From assembly GCF_013390595.1 (NCBI RefSeq), contig NZ_JACAWV010000007.1, positions 620,001 through 684,000 on the forward strand: a DNA stretch of 64,000 nt. The letters are read 5' to 3'. The DNA is from Rhizobium sp. RM. Lineage in GTDB: Bacteria > Pseudomonadota > Alphaproteobacteria > Rhizobiales > Rhizobiaceae. The translations under genes were made by a program, and so were the position numbers. This document shows, piece after piece, positions 8,385 through 16,878 of this stretch (position 1 is the first letter of the stretch; each line of letters begins with the position of its first letter). Below the pieces are notes generated by a model. The model saw only the letters and a list, made by a program, of their open reading frames with translations. It did not search any database and was not told the origin of the DNA.

Positions 8385-9386
8385 ATGGCAGCGTCAAGCC
8401 AATCCGGCACAGCCAGAAAAATCCTTTGGCTTGGTCTCGCGATCGTAGTGGCGATCGGGCTCTATACGGCTGGGTGGTTTTACGCCGCGAACAAGCTGAA
8501 AGAGACCGTCCTGAACGCGATCGCGCCCACAGAAGCCGCCAGCGTCAGTGGCGAATGCGGCGACATTGCTTTCCGCGGTTATCCCTTCCGGATCGGGCTC
8601 TTCTGCTCCAAGGTCAACGTGGACGACAAGGAGAACGGCGTTTCAGCATCGTTTGGCCAGCTTCGCTCGGCGGCCCAGGTCTATGATCCTGGCCATATTG
8701 TCTGGGAACTCGATTCGCCCGCAGAGATTCGCACCGGCCATGGTCTGACGGTTTCCGCCGAATGGCAGAACCTGCAGTCGAGCCTGACAACCAAACTGAA
8801 GGGTATCGACCGCACATCGCTGGTGATCGAAGGCCTCAAGGCCAATGCCGTGTCCTCGGTGACCGGTCAGACAATCGATTTCGATGCTGCAAAAACCGAG
8901 ATGCATCTGCGCCAGAATGGCGCCGATCTGGATGGCGCCATTACCGTCACCGACGCAGCGACGGTCATCAAGGATTGGCCCCAAATTCTGCCACGTCTGT
9001 CAGCAATCGCCGATGTAACGCTTGCCGGCAAGGCGGGCATGATCGACGGTAGCGACGAGACAGGGCTCTACGGCGCGAGCGGTGAATTGCGTCGCGTGTT
9101 GGCAGATATCGGTGAAGGCCGAACCATGCGCATCAGCGGTCCCTTCTCCTTCGACAATGAAGGTTATCTCTCCGGCCAATTCAAGGTGGAAATCGAAAAG
9201 CTTGGCGCATGGTCGGACAATGCCAAGCAGGCGTTTCCGCAACTGCAGTCAACCATCGACACCGCCCGCAAACTGCTCGGTGCGCTGGCAGGTGGCGGAG
9301 ACAGGGCGTCCGTTGATGTTGTGGTGGATCGCGGCCGTGCCACGATCAGCGGCTTCATTCCGCTCGGGAAAATTCCGCCAATCTGA
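8385..9386 (+). CDS. DUF2125 domain-containing protein
   Basis: This is a 333-residue protein with an N-terminal signal-anchor (ILWLGLAIVVAIGLYTAGWFY, about 13-33). The predicted periplasmic domain carries the DUF2125 features: an early Cys pair around C-GDIAFRGYPFRIGLFC and a long beta-rich body. The family is widespread in alphaproteobacteria and its function is not established; it is broadly similar to AsmA-like periplasmic proteins, which is only an impression from the pattern. It stands alone between divergent chaC and convergent tyrC and is closed by a strong bidirectional terminator. Confidence 0.83.
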   Translation: MAASSQSGTARKILWLGLAIVVAIGLYTAGWFYAANKLKETVLNAIAPTEAASVSGECGDIAFRGYPFRIGLFCSKVNVDDKENGVSASFGQLRSAAQVYDPGHIVWELDSPAEIRTGHGLTVSAEWQNLQSSLTTKLKGIDRTSLVIEGLKANAVSSVTGQTIDFDAAKTEMHLRQNGADLDGAITVTDAATVIKDWPQILPRLSAIADVTLAGKAGMIDGSDETGLYGASGELRRVLADIGEGRTMRISGPFSFDNEGYLSGQFKVEIEKLGAWSDNAKQAFPQLQSTIDTARKLLGALAGGGDRASVDVVVDRGRATISGFIPLGKIPPI

Positions 9387-9395
9387 TGGAAATGA

Positions 9396-9420
9396 AAATG
9401 GCCGGTCAACCCGGCCATTT
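9396..9420. terminator. Bidirectional terminator between DUF2125 gene and tyrC
   Basis: AAATGGCCGG (9396-9405) pairs perfectly with CCGGCCATTT (9411-9420) around a TCAAC loop. A-tract and T-tract flanks allow it to serve both converging genes. Confidence 0.85.
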
Positions 9421-9441
9421 TTCTAAAGTGACAACACGATC

Positions 9442-10371
9442 TTATTTTTTCTGATCGAGCGCGTGACGGCCGAAGTCCGGCGCATCTACATCCTGACCTG
9501 CCTGAATGATCGAGCGGCGGATGGTGCGGGTGCGCGTGAAGAGTTCGAACAGCTTGTCGCCCTCACCCCAACGGATCGCTCGCTGCAAATAGGCAAGATC
9601 TTCGGAAAACCGCGCCAGCATTTCCAGGATGGCATCCTTGTTATGCAGGCATACGTCGCGCCACATGGTTGGATCGGAAGCTGCCAGACGGGTGAAGTCA
9701 CGAAAACCTGATGCGGAATACTTGATGACTTCCGATTCCGTTACTGTCTCCAGATCATCTGCCGTACCGACAATGTTGTACGCGATGATGTGTGGCAGGT
9801 GCGAAACGATCGCCAGCACCTTGTCGTGGTGCTCCGCATCCATTTCGTCCACACGAGAACCCAGCGCCTGCCAGAAGCCCTTCAGCTTCTCCAGTGCATG
9901 CTCGTCTGTACCAGGCAGAGGCGTGAAAATGCACCAGCGCTCACGGAAAAGACCCGCGAAGCCGGCATCGGGGCCTGACTTTTCCGTACCCGCCAGCGGG
10001 TGACCCGGAATGAAGTGGACATTGTCGGGCATATGCGGCGCCATCTGTGCGATGACCGATGCCTTGGTTGAACCAACATCAGTCACAATGGCGCCGGGTT
10101 TGAGATGCGGAGCGATCTGTTTTGCGACGCTCTCCGACGCACCGACCGGGACGGAAACGATGATGAGATCAGCGTCTTCCACGGCCTTCGCCGCCGACAC
10201 GGTGTATTCGGTACCGAGGTCGAGTTCTTCCGCCCGCTTTAACGTGTCGTCGCTGCGGGTCGAAATGACCACATGCCGTGCGAGCCCAAGCTCCTTGACA
10301 TCGCGCGCGATCGACGAGCCGATGAGGCCAATGCCGATCAGCGCAATGCGTTCAAACAACACCTCGCCCAT
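9442..10371 (-). CDS. tyrC: Prephenate/arogenate dehydrogenase family protein
   Basis: The 309-residue enzyme has the NAD(P)-binding GIGLIG (13-18) and the TyrA core. The core includes VTDVGSTK, the HPLAGTEKSGP loop and SHLPHIIAYN, all typical of prephenate/arogenate dehydrogenases. It oxidatively decarboxylates prephenate or arogenate on the way to tyrosine; which substrate is used cannot be read from the sequence. ATG at 10371 overlaps the hisC stop by one base (TGATG), and a GTG one codon earlier is an alternative. hisC and tyrC form an operon, and HisC-type aminotransferases can also act on aromatic keto acids. Confidence 0.9.
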   Translation of the reverse strand: MGEVLFERIALIGIGLIGSSIARDVKELGLARHVVISTRSDDTLKRAEELDLGTEYTVSAAKAVEDADLIIVSVPVGASESVAKQIAPHLKPGAIVTDVGSTKASVIAQMAPHMPDNVHFIPGHPLAGTEKSGPDAGFAGLFRERWCIFTPLPGTDEHALEKLKGFWQALGSRVDEMDAEHHDKVLAIVSHLPHIIAYNIVGTADDLETVTESEVIKYSASGFRDFTRLAASDPTMWRDVCLHNKDAILEMLARFSEDLAYLQRAIRWGEGDKLFELFTRTRTIRRSIIQAGQDVDAPDFGRHALDQKK

Positions 10372-11477
10372 CACGACCGTCCCATGAACTCGGTCAGGGC
10401 GGCGATAACGCCGAGGTTGGCCTCTTCCGAGCCGATTGTCATGCGCAGCGCATTCGGAAAGCCGTAACCCCGGACTGCACGCAGGATGTAACCACGGCGG
10501 CTGAGGAACTCATCGGCGTCAGATGCACGTTTACCATCCTGTTCCGGGAAGTGGATGAGGATGAAATTCGTCACCGATGGCGTGACGGTCAGACCGAGGC
10601 CGGCAAACGTCGTCGTAAGCTTTTCCTGCCAGACAGCGTTGTGGGACACAGCCTTTTCAACGAAAGCCTGATCGCGGATCGCTGCGGCACCGGCAGCAAT
10701 GGCAGGTGCGCTCATGTTGAAGGGGCCACGAACGCGATTCAGCGCATCGATGATATCGGCCGAGCCATACATCCAGCCGACGCGCAGTGCTGCAAGGCCA
10801 TATACCTTGGAGAAGGTCCGGGTCATTACGACGTTGCGGTTACCCGACACAAGTTCAAGACCAGCCTCGTAATCGTTCTTGCGCACGTATTCCGCGTAGG
10901 CCGCATCCAACACCAGAAGAACGTTCTTCGGCAACGAAGACTGCAGACGGCGGATTTCCGCAACTGGAACATAGGTGCCCGTCGGATTGCCGGGATTGGC
11001 AATGAACACCATCTTCGTTTTCGCAGTCACAGCGGCGAGAATCGCATCCACATCAACGGTGCAATCCTTCTCCTTCACGGTGACGGGTGTCGCACCGGCG
11101 CCCATGATCTGTATCTTGTAGACGAGAAAACCGTGCTCTGTGATGATCGCCTCGTCACCCGCGCCGAGATAGACATGGCAAAGCAGGCCAAGCAACTCGT
11201 CCGAACCATTGCCGCACAGGATGTTCGCAATGTTAAGGCCATGAACGTCGGCAATCGCCTGGCGCAGCGCAATGGCCTGGCCGTCGGGATAAATTTCCAG
11301 ATGGCTGGCGGCAGTGCCGAATGCCTCTATGGCCTTCGGGCTTGGACCAAGCGGTGTTTCGTTGGAGGAGAGCTTGTAAACCTTTGCGACGCCGTCGACA
11401 TGCTCCTTGCCCGGAACATACGCGGCGATATCCAGAATACCTGGACGCGGAACAGGTTGGCTAAGCTCTGCACTCAT
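10371..11477 (-). CDS. hisC: Histidinol-phosphate aminotransferase family protein
   Basis: This 368-residue fold-type I PLP enzyme has NPGNPTG (161-167), DAAYAEY (191-197) and the Schiff-base lysine K224 in [15 protein letters not shown], all in the HisC pattern. The reaction is transamination of imidazole-acetol phosphate with glutamate in histidine synthesis. Because it is translationally coupled to tyrC, a role in aromatic amino acid transamination is equally plausible; many genomes carry such a second HisC. It is transcribed from the 84-base gap before the methyltransferase gene. Confidence 0.88.
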   Translation of the reverse strand: MSAELSQPVPRPGILDIAAYVPGKEHVDGVAKVYKLSSNETPLGPSPKAIEAFGTAASHLEIYPDGQAIALRQAIADVHGLNIANILCGNGSDELLGLLCHVYLGAGDEAIITEHGFLVYKIQIMGAGATPVTVKEKDCTVDVDAILAAVTAKTKMVFIANPGNPTGTYVPVAEIRRLQSSLPKNVLLVLDAAYAEYVRKNDYEAGLELVSGNRNVVMTRTFSKVYGLAALRVGWMYGSADIIDALNRVRGPFNMSAPAIAAGAAAIRDQAFVEKAVSHNAVWQEKLTTTFAGLGLTVTPSVTNFILIHFPEQDGKRASDADEFLSRRGYILRAVRGYGFPNALRMTIGSEEANLGVIAALTEFMGRS

Positions 11478-11561
11478 TTGATCGACCTTCGGAATAACGC
11501 CGGGAAATCCGGCAAAAACAATGCCGCAGGCATTAGACCGGAATGGTCGTTTTGTCGAGGG

Positions 11562-12323
11562 TCAGCGCCGGTTTCGCTTATCGAGACCGGATCTCGTGGT
11601 CGGAACCCCTTGCGGCGCGAGAACGGGCACAAAAACCCGACGTGATGCCCGCTGTGTAACAGGCAGCCCCTGATAAAGCCGCTTCTGGGCTTCGACTATG
11701 ATGACACCGGAAAACAGCGGCCAGAGCCTGCGCCCCGTGTGCTCTAGATAACGCCTGAATTTCAGAACAGGTCGGCTTGTCGTTGGCGGAAAGAACAACG
11801 CCTCCGCTGTCGCACCCGGCGTAAAATTGGTTTCACGCAGGAGCGCGGTCAACTGGCTACGTGAATAAGGGCGACCGGAACCGAAAGGCGTGTGCTCCAT
11901 CCGCGCCCACACACCGCGCCGGTTCGGCACAACGATAACCAGACGCCCACCAGGCGCCAGCACGCGCCAGAGCTCCTTGAGGCTTTCGCGCGGGTTTTCG
12001 GCAAACTCAAGCGAATGAACCATCAGCACGCGATCGATCGACGAATCGGGCAAAGGAAGCTCCTCGTCGAAAATCAGCGCCGTTGAAGAAAGCTCTCCGG
12101 CTGGCCAATTCACCGCCCCTTGCCCTGCGGGCATGAAGGCAAAGGTGCGCTCCGTGTCATGGCGAAAACGGTCGAGAAATGGCACCGCGTAGCCGAGCCC
12201 GACCAGTCGCTCATCCGGCAAGGGTGGCCAGAGCGTCGATAGCGCCATGGTGATCGCCTGCTCCGCCGACCGGCCAAGCGGAGAGTGATAGAATTCGCGC
12301 AGATCGACAATATCGGTATTCAT
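11562..12323 (-). CDS. SAM-dependent methyltransferase, class I
   Basis: The 253-residue protein contains a methyltransferase-11-like core. Conserved-looking parts are VGLGYAVPFLDRF, LPLPDSSIDRVLMVHSLEFAENP and the post-motif LWRVLAPGGRLVIVVPNRRGVWARMEHTPFG. The first glycine motif is degenerate compared with GxGxG enzymes. The substrate is unknown. The start at 12323 gives MNTDIVDLREFY and leaves a 107-base divergent promoter region before gloB; a longer frame would run into gloB. Arg-rich C-terminal residues end RSGLDKRNRR. Confidence 0.82.
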   Translation of the reverse strand: MNTDIVDLREFYHSPLGRSAEQAITMALSTLWPPLPDERLVGLGYAVPFLDRFRHDTERTFAFMPAGQGAVNWPAGELSSTALIFDEELPLPDSSIDRVLMVHSLEFAENPRESLKELWRVLAPGGRLVIVVPNRRGVWARMEHTPFGSGRPYSRSQLTALLRETNFTPGATAEALFFPPTTSRPVLKFRRYLEHTGRRLWPLFSGVIIVEAQKRLYQGLPVTQRASRRVFVPVLAPQGVPTTRSGLDKRNRR

Positions 12324-12430
12324 GCGCGAGAATGTAGCATCAGACGGTTGGACTTCAAGGCGGCTATCCTTACATTGAACGTCAGGCGGACGATTGCGCC
12401 GGGTTGGCCCCGGCAAATGGAGAGGACACG

Positions 12431-13204
12431 ATGAAACCTTTGGAAATAGACGTCTTTCTTTGCCGCAGCGACAATTTTGGGGTTCTGCTGCACGATCCCG
12501 AGACCGGCGCAACTGCCGCCATCGATGCCCCGGAAGAAGGCCCTATCCTCCGGGCGCTCGAAGGACACGGCTGGAAACTGACCCACATCTTCACCACGCA
12601 TCATCACCAGGACCATGTCGAAGCCAATCTGGCGCTGAAGGAGCGCTACCATTGCGAAATCCATGGCCCCTACGATGAAGCTGTGGCGATTCCCGGCCTC
12701 GATCGTTCGCAGGCGGACGGCGACGAGTTCGAATTTGCAGGCCGCCGCGTTCAGGTCATTGCCACGCCCGGTCATACCGCGGGTCATATCTGTTATCACC
12801 TGCCTGACGACGGGCTACTGTTTGCTGCAGACACGCTGTTTGCCATGGGCTGCGGCCGCCTGTTCGAACGTCCGGCTACCGATATGTGGCACTCCTTCCA
12901 GAAGCTCATGGCCCTGCCTGACGACACCAGGGTTTATTTCGGCCACGAATACACTCTGTCGAACGCCCGGTTCGCGCTGACAATTGATCCGGACAACGTG
13001 GAACTGCAGACGCGCGCTGCGCACGTTGACGTCCTGCGCAGGGAAAACGAATTCACCATCCCGACCACCATTGGCCTGGAAAAACAGACCAACCCCTACA
13101 TGCGGGTAGCAGACGGAAAGATCCGTGCGCATCTTGGCCTTGCGGATGCAACGGACGCAGAGGTCTTCGCAGAGATTCGTACCCGCAAGGATAATTTCCA
13201 ATGA
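12431..13204 (+). CDS. gloB: Hydroxyacylglutathione hydrolase (glyoxalase II)
   Basis: This is a 257-residue metallo-beta-lactamase-fold enzyme with the metal motif TTHHHQDH (55-62). Further ligands are in [12 protein letters not shown] and the [13 protein letters not shown] and GHEYT segments, and there is a C-terminal glyoxalase-II domain. It hydrolyses S-D-lactoylglutathione to D-lactate and glutathione in methylglyoxal detoxification. The start is fixed by GGAGAGG six bases upstream. The stop overlaps the next gene by four bases (ATGA). Nearby chaC also acts on glutathione, though it is not in the operon. Confidence 0.93.
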   Translation: MKPLEIDVFLCRSDNFGVLLHDPETGATAAIDAPEEGPILRALEGHGWKLTHIFTTHHHQDHVEANLALKERYHCEIHGPYDEAVAIPGLDRSQADGDEFEFAGRRVQVIATPGHTAGHICYHLPDDGLLFAADTLFAMGCGRLFERPATDMWHSFQKLMALPDDTRVYFGHEYTLSNARFALTIDPDNVELQTRAAHVDVLRRENEFTIPTTIGLEKQTNPYMRVADGKIRAHLGLADATDAEVFAEIRTRKDNFQ

Positions 13205-13644
13205 GCGAGGCAGAGCTTTCGGCCGAAGCCATTATCCGCGAGCTTGGACTGGAACCGCACCCCGAGGGAGGGTTCTACCACCAGACCTTCCGCGACAAGG
13301 CGGGTGGAGAGCGCGGCCATTCGACAGCGATCTATTATCTTCTTGAGAAAGGGCAACGGTCGCACTGGCACCGCGTGACTGATGCTGCGGAAGTCTGGCA
13401 TTATTACGCCGGTGCACCGATTTCCCTGCACCTCTCGCAAGACGGCAGGGAAGTCCAGACTTTCACGCTTGGCCCGGCAATATTGGCGGGAGAGCGACCG
13501 CAGGTGATCGTTCCGGCGAATTGCTGGCAATCCGCCGAAAGCCTTGGAGATTTCACTCTCGTCGGCTGCACCGTATCGCCAGGCTTTGCTTTTTCGAGTT
13601 TCGTTATGGCAGAGCCCGGCTGGACGCCGGGCGATGCGCTCTAG
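13201..13644 (+). CDS. Cupin domain-containing protein (DUF985)
   Basis: This is a 147-residue protein of the DUF985 cupin group, with the typical opening [20 protein letters not shown], then [18 protein letters not shown] and [11 protein letters not shown]. The His-rich beta-barrel strands suggest metal or sugar binding; some relatives resemble epimerases, but the activity is not known. It starts at an ATGA overlap with gloB, so the two are translationally coupled. Confidence 0.86.
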   Translation: MSEAELSAEAIIRELGLEPHPEGGFYHQTFRDKAGGERGHSTAIYYLLEKGQRSHWHRVTDAAEVWHYYAGAPISLHLSQDGREVQTFTLGPAILAGERPQVIVPANCWQSAESLGDFTLVGCTVSPGFAFSSFVMAEPGWTPGDAL

Positions 13645-13649
13645 ACCCG

Positions 13650-14423
13650 TCAGCCGCCGTATTTCGTCGCAGTGATGTAGACCTGGCCAACGCGAGTCGG
13701 GATGACCGCATAGACCGGTGCGTACACATCCATTGCGTCGGATTTGGCAAACCAGATCTCCATCGAGATCGATTTCAGATACTCGATGTCCTTCCGCCCC
13801 TGCCGGTATCCCGAACGCGGCACGTAGCGCGCCTTGCAGACGACGGCATCGCCGCTGAAGCCCTGCGTCTTGAAGGGCTTGGTGCCACTCGAACTCAGGA
13901 CCAGATCCAGGCGCGACTCACCGTCATAGATCGGCAGGCGAGTCGGGCAAATTCTTCCACCCGCGGGGATGATGAGACCCGAGATAGGGTCGAGTACAGA
14001 TCGCAGGTCGCGATCCTTCACCTCAACCCAGTTGTCTGGCCTGGCTTTTGGCTCCGGCTTGACGGTCGTCGAGGTCACATTGCCGTTGCGATAGACAACA
14101 TCATAGGTTCGGACGCGCTTGCCATCCTTGTAGACCAGCGAATAGGCGTTAGCCTGCAGCCGGTTTCCACGTTTGGCACCCGAGACAGTCGTCTTGCCGG
14201 AAATGTCCTTGAGGACGCTTGCCAGCCCGGCAGCACTGAATGAGCCGGAAATCGAATAATTGGGGCCGTCCATGCGAGTCGAAAAACTGGCTCGCGCTAT
14301 GGGCAGGATACCCAGATTGATGCTGTATTCACTCGTATGGCGTGCTTCAGCAGCGAAAGACGGGCCTACACCCGCAAAAGCCATCGCGGCAGCCAAGAAA
14401 AACCTTTGTCCTCTGGCAAACAT
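13650..14423 (-). CDS. DUF3108 domain-containing exported protein
   Basis: The 257-residue protein has a signal peptide (FFLAAAMAFAGVGPSFAAEA, cleavage near residue 25). The DUF3108 beta-rich domain follows, with the typical YSINLGILPIARASF opening and a late LKSISMEIWFAKSDAMDVYAPVYAVIPTRVG segment. The family is periplasmic or outer-membrane associated; its function is unknown. It converges on the cupin gene with only five bases between the stops. Its promoter must lie in the 14424-14550 region shared divergently with rpmB. Confidence 0.85.
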   Translation of the reverse strand: MFARGQRFFLAAAMAFAGVGPSFAAEARHTSEYSINLGILPIARASFSTRMDGPNYSISGSFSAAGLASVLKDISGKTTVSGAKRGNRLQANAYSLVYKDGKRVRTYDVVYRNGNVTSTTVKPEPKARPDNWVEVKDRDLRSVLDPISGLIIPAGGRICPTRLPIYDGESRLDLVLSSSGTKPFKTQGFSGDAVVCKARYVPRSGYRQGRKDIEYLKSISMEIWFAKSDAMDVYAPVYAVIPTRVGQVYITATKYGG

Positions 14424-14551
14424 CGGATATCACCCTAAAAGCGGCCCCTTAAAAGGCCTTGTCGGGCGATGATATACGCCGAGTTGTGGCAAGAAAAAAG
14501 CGGATGCCGGTTGAAAACGCCGTAATTTCCGTTCATTTGCTCGCGAGCGAC

Positions 14552-14580
14552 TTGACTGTTAAAGCGTGCCTGACTATAGA
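14552..14580 (+). promoter_or_regulatory. Sigma-70-like promoter for rpmB
   Basis: TTGACT (14552-14557) and TATAGA (14575-14580) are separated by exactly 17 bases, close to the housekeeping consensus. Transcription from here would give a leader of about 90 bases before the rpmB ATG. Confidence 0.65.
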
Positions 14581-14612
14581 ACCGCAACTTTCCAATCATG
14601 GCCAGTTGGATT

Positions 14613-14635
14613 GCCACCCGGGTTTTGCCGGTGGC
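14613..14635 (+). promoter_or_regulatory. Stem-loop in the rpmB leader
   Basis: GCCACCCGG (14613-14621) can pair with CCGGTGGC (14628-14635), leaving one bulged C and a short U-rich loop. It lies between the promoter and the ribosomal-protein start and could be a control element. That function is inference only. Confidence 0.35.
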
Positions 14636-14675
14636 GACCGAGTGGTGAAACAGACGAAACGAAATAGGTGTACCC

Positions 14676-14966
14676 ATGTCCCGTGTATGCGAATTGACCG
14701 GCAAGGGCGTCCAGACGGGCAACAACGTCAGCCACGCCAACAACAAGACCAAGCGCCGGTTCCTTCCGAACCTCTGCCAAGTCACGTTGATCTCCGATGT
14801 TCTTAGCCAGCGTTTCCGCCTGCGTGTTTCCGCAGCGGCTCTCCGCTCGGTCGAACACCGTGGCGGCCTCGATGCCTTCCTTCTGAAGTCCGACGAAAAC
14901 GAACTGTCGATGCGCGCTCGTCTGCTGCGTCGCCAGATCGCAAAGAAGACGGCTGAAGCTGCTTAA
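14676..14966 (+). CDS. rpmB: 50S ribosomal protein L28
   Basis: The 96-residue basic protein begins [20 protein letters not shown], the L28 signature, and continues with [15 protein letters not shown], typical of alphaproteobacterial L28. It is a structural protein of the large ribosomal subunit. The gene is monocistronic: its own promoter at 14552-14580 and a terminator directly downstream. It is not followed by rpmG. Confidence 0.97.
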   Translation: MSRVCELTGKGVQTGNNVSHANNKTKRRFLPNLCQVTLISDVLSQRFRLRVSAAALRSVEHRGGLDAFLLKSDENELSMRARLLRRQIAKKTAEAA

Positions 14967-14995
14967 TAAGCGGCTTCACTCTTAACGACATTCAG

Positions 14996-15030
14996 AAGGC
15001 TTGAATGGCTTTTGCCACTCAGGCCTTTTG
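14996..15030 (+). terminator. Terminator after rpmB
   Basis: AAGGCTTGAATGGC (14996-15009) pairs with GCCACTCAGGCCTT (15014-15027), with one mismatch and one wobble, followed by Ts. A second small hairpin (GTGTT 15032-15036 with AACAC 15042-15046, then a T-rich tract) follows at once and may back it up. Confidence 0.72.
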
Positions 15031-15109
15031 TGTGTTTCAGTAACACGCTTTTTGTTTTGGCATCGGACGAACAGAACACCGTTCTTCTTTTTTCAGTCCG
15101 CAGCCCGAA

Positions 15110-15140
15110 CTGGTGGCATCACCCAGGATAAAAAAATGCC
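15110..15140 (+). promoter_or_regulatory. preQ1-I-type riboswitch candidate controlling yhhQ
   Basis: P1 is CTGG (15110-15113) with CCAG (15123-15126). The loop TGGCATCAC contains GGCAT (15115-15119), which pairs with ATGCC (15136-15140) downstream to form the P2 pseudoknot. Between P1 and P2 lies the A-rich strand GATAAAAAA, very like known class I preQ1 aptamers, and AC precedes the P1 3' strand (C15122 would be the ligand-pairing base). The P2 3' strand contains the yhhQ ATG, and the AGGA Shine-Dalgarno starts in P1. This predicts translational repression on ligand binding. The downstream gene transports queuosine precursors, as expected. Confidence 0.65.
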
Positions 15141-15771
15141 TTACCTACGCTACACGGTTGTTTACGTACTTCTGATGACGCTTGTCGTCGTCGCATCCAA
15201 TATTCTAGTACAGTACCCGTTGTCCGGATCGCTCTTCGGGGTCAACCTCGGAGACCTGCTGACCTGGGGTGCCTTCACCTATCCAATCGCTTTTCTTGTG
15301 ACCGATCTGACGAACAGGCAGTTCGGCCCGTCGATTGCACGACGCGTGGTACTTGCCGGCTTCGTCGTCGGTGTGACGCTTTCCTTCTGGACCTCGATTC
15401 CGCGTATCGCTGTCGCCTCAGGCACGGCCTATCTGATCGGCCAGCTGCTCGATATCTCTGTCTTCAATCGCCTGCGCCGTCAGCGCTGGTGGCATGCACC
15501 GCTGGCTGGTTCGATGCTCGGTTCGGTGCTGGACACCGCATTGTTCTTCTCCATCGCCTTTGCGGCGAGTTTCTCCTTCGTTGGCCCGAATGATGCCTTC
15601 GCGATCGAGAGCGCTCCCATCCTCGGCATTTTCGCACAGGAAGCACCACGCTGGATCTCCTGGGCGCTTGGCGATCTTTCTGTGAAGGTTCTTGTTGGTC
15701 TCGTGATGCTGCTGCCCTATGGCGCGCTGATGAACACATTGAAGCCAATGCCACCGGCAAAAGCACTCTGA
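15136..15771 (+). CDS. yhhQ: Queuosine precursor transporter (YhhQ/VUT family)
   Basis: This is a 211-residue polytopic membrane protein with about six hydrophobic segments and the family motifs FTYPIAFLVTDLTNRQFGP (near 45-63) and RQRWWHAPLAGSMLGSVLDTALFF. Known role: uptake of queuosine precursors (preQ0/preQ1 or queuine) at the inner membrane for tRNA modification. The start at 15136 is chosen because AGGATA precedes it, the protein then begins MPYLRYTVVYV, and the ATG is embedded in the preQ1-like pseudoknot. A longer frame to 15001 would run through the rpmB terminator. Confidence 0.92.
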   Translation: MPYLRYTVVYVLLMTLVVVASNILVQYPLSGSLFGVNLGDLLTWGAFTYPIAFLVTDLTNRQFGPSIARRVVLAGFVVGVTLSFWTSIPRIAVASGTAYLIGQLLDISVFNRLRRQRWWHAPLAGSMLGSVLDTALFFSIAFAASFSFVGPNDAFAIESAPILGIFAQEAPRWISWALGDLSVKVLVGLVMLLPYGALMNTLKPMPPAKAL

Positions 15772-15784
15772 TTTTGGATTTGAT

Positions 15785-15808
15785 AAAAGCCCGCGAAAGC
15801 GGGCTTTT
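15785..15808. terminator. Bidirectional terminator between yhhQ and the phytase-like gene
   Basis: AAAAGCCCGC (15785-15794), GAAA loop, GCGGGCTTTT (15799-15808), followed by further Ts. The perfect stem is usable from both convergent genes. Confidence 0.88.
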
Positions 15809-15810
15809 TT

Positions 15811-16878
15811 TCATTCAACCAGTTTGAACTCCAGCATCAGATTGCGCTGGAGGAAGGAATGATTGTCGTCGGAGACGATGATGAGACGTGTCGAGCCATC
15901 AGGCCCTTTTACCACGTCCATGCCTTCCATATTGTCGATCTGGTAAACCATGCCAGCTTCGAGCAGTATCTCTCCATCGACGACAGCTCCTGGCTTGATA
16001 TCCTCTGCTCGGATACGGCGGATGCGCATACCGACGCCTTCGGCAAAATTGAACCGCCGCTCCAGAAGTAAAAGGTCACCATTGGGCAGGAAGGCGCCGT
16101 CGGTCACGTCGAAGGACGGATGATGGGCGACAGCAAAGGAACCCTTCAGAGGGCCTTCCAGGACGGCCGCAAGCAGGTTTCCATCGGCGTCTATACTCTT
16201 CTCGGCAACAACCACCATCGCGCCCTTCAGCAGAGAATCGACCGGCGAAACCGCCAGAGCTTCCATGCCACCATTCGAGCGCAGTTCGTTGTTGGGAATG
16301 AGATGCGGCAACCGCCCTATGGGTTTGGAGCTCTCAAAACCTGGATCTGGGAAGATATCAATCCGATGTCGCTGCTCATAGCTGACGAAAACCTTGTCAC
16401 CACGAAGCGCCAGACCCTCCGCGTCGACATCCATTTTCCGGGTAGGTTCGCGCCCGCTTATGTCCAGTATTGGTGCTATGCGAACGTCGGAAACGCCGGA
16501 GAGCGCACCACTATCACCGCGCGTGATCTTGCCGGTCAACCAGTGCCCGGTATCCAGCACTGCCACGAAATTTTCACCGTCCGGGCGAAAACGAATGCTT
16601 GATATAGCACCGAAAAGCTTTTCGGGAGAGCTCATCACCAGTCCGCCGACGAACTCCAGCTTGCCAAACCGGCTGGCACTGGTCCCGACTTCGAAATTGG
16701 CAAGCAAGCGCGATGCGACCGGCACATCGATAGTCGATGCACCGATGGGTGCCGGAACCAATGACGTCGCAGTGAAAAAAACCACCGCTGCCAGACAATT
16801 GCGAGCCGAGAAACCCCCGCCCCGCTTATCCTGCACGGCGAACCCGGCGCGGCGCGGCGGACGAATTGGTGTCCTCAA
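15811..16878 (-). CDS. Phytase-like domain protein (esterase-like activity of phytase family)
   Basis: This is about 355 residues: a basic N-terminus, a hydrophobic signal segment ([21 protein letters not shown], about 29-49), then a beta-propeller-like domain. Its motifs [31 protein letters not shown] and [20 protein letters not shown] are typical of the phytase-like (PF13449) family. The protein is probably periplasmic and its substrate is unknown. The start is uncertain: ATG at 16878 overlaps the cobT 3' end by 53 bases, while GTG at 16836 would overlap only 11. Co-transcription with cobS-cobT is likely. Confidence 0.82.
   Translation of the reverse strand: MRTPIRPPRRAGFAVQDKRGGGFSARNCLAAVVFFTATSLVPAPIGASTIDVPVASRLLANFEVGTSASRFGKLEFVGGLVMSSPEKLFGAISSIRFRPDGENFVAVLDTGHWLTGKITRGDSGALSGVSDVRIAPILDISGREPTRKMDVDAEGLALRGDKVFVSYEQRHRIDIFPDPGFESSKPIGRLPHLIPNNELRSNGGMEALAVSPVDSLLKGAMVVVAEKSIDADGNLLAAVLEGPLKGSFAVAHHPSFDVTDGAFLPNGDLLLLERRFNFAEGVGMRIRRIRAEDIKPGAVVDGEILLEAGMVYQIDNMEGMDVVKGPDGSTRLIIVSDDNHSFLQRNLMLEFKLVE

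Noticed and set aside
10551..11645. 364-codon open frame on the plus strand
   Set aside because: Antisense to hisC, whose active-site motifs are complete.
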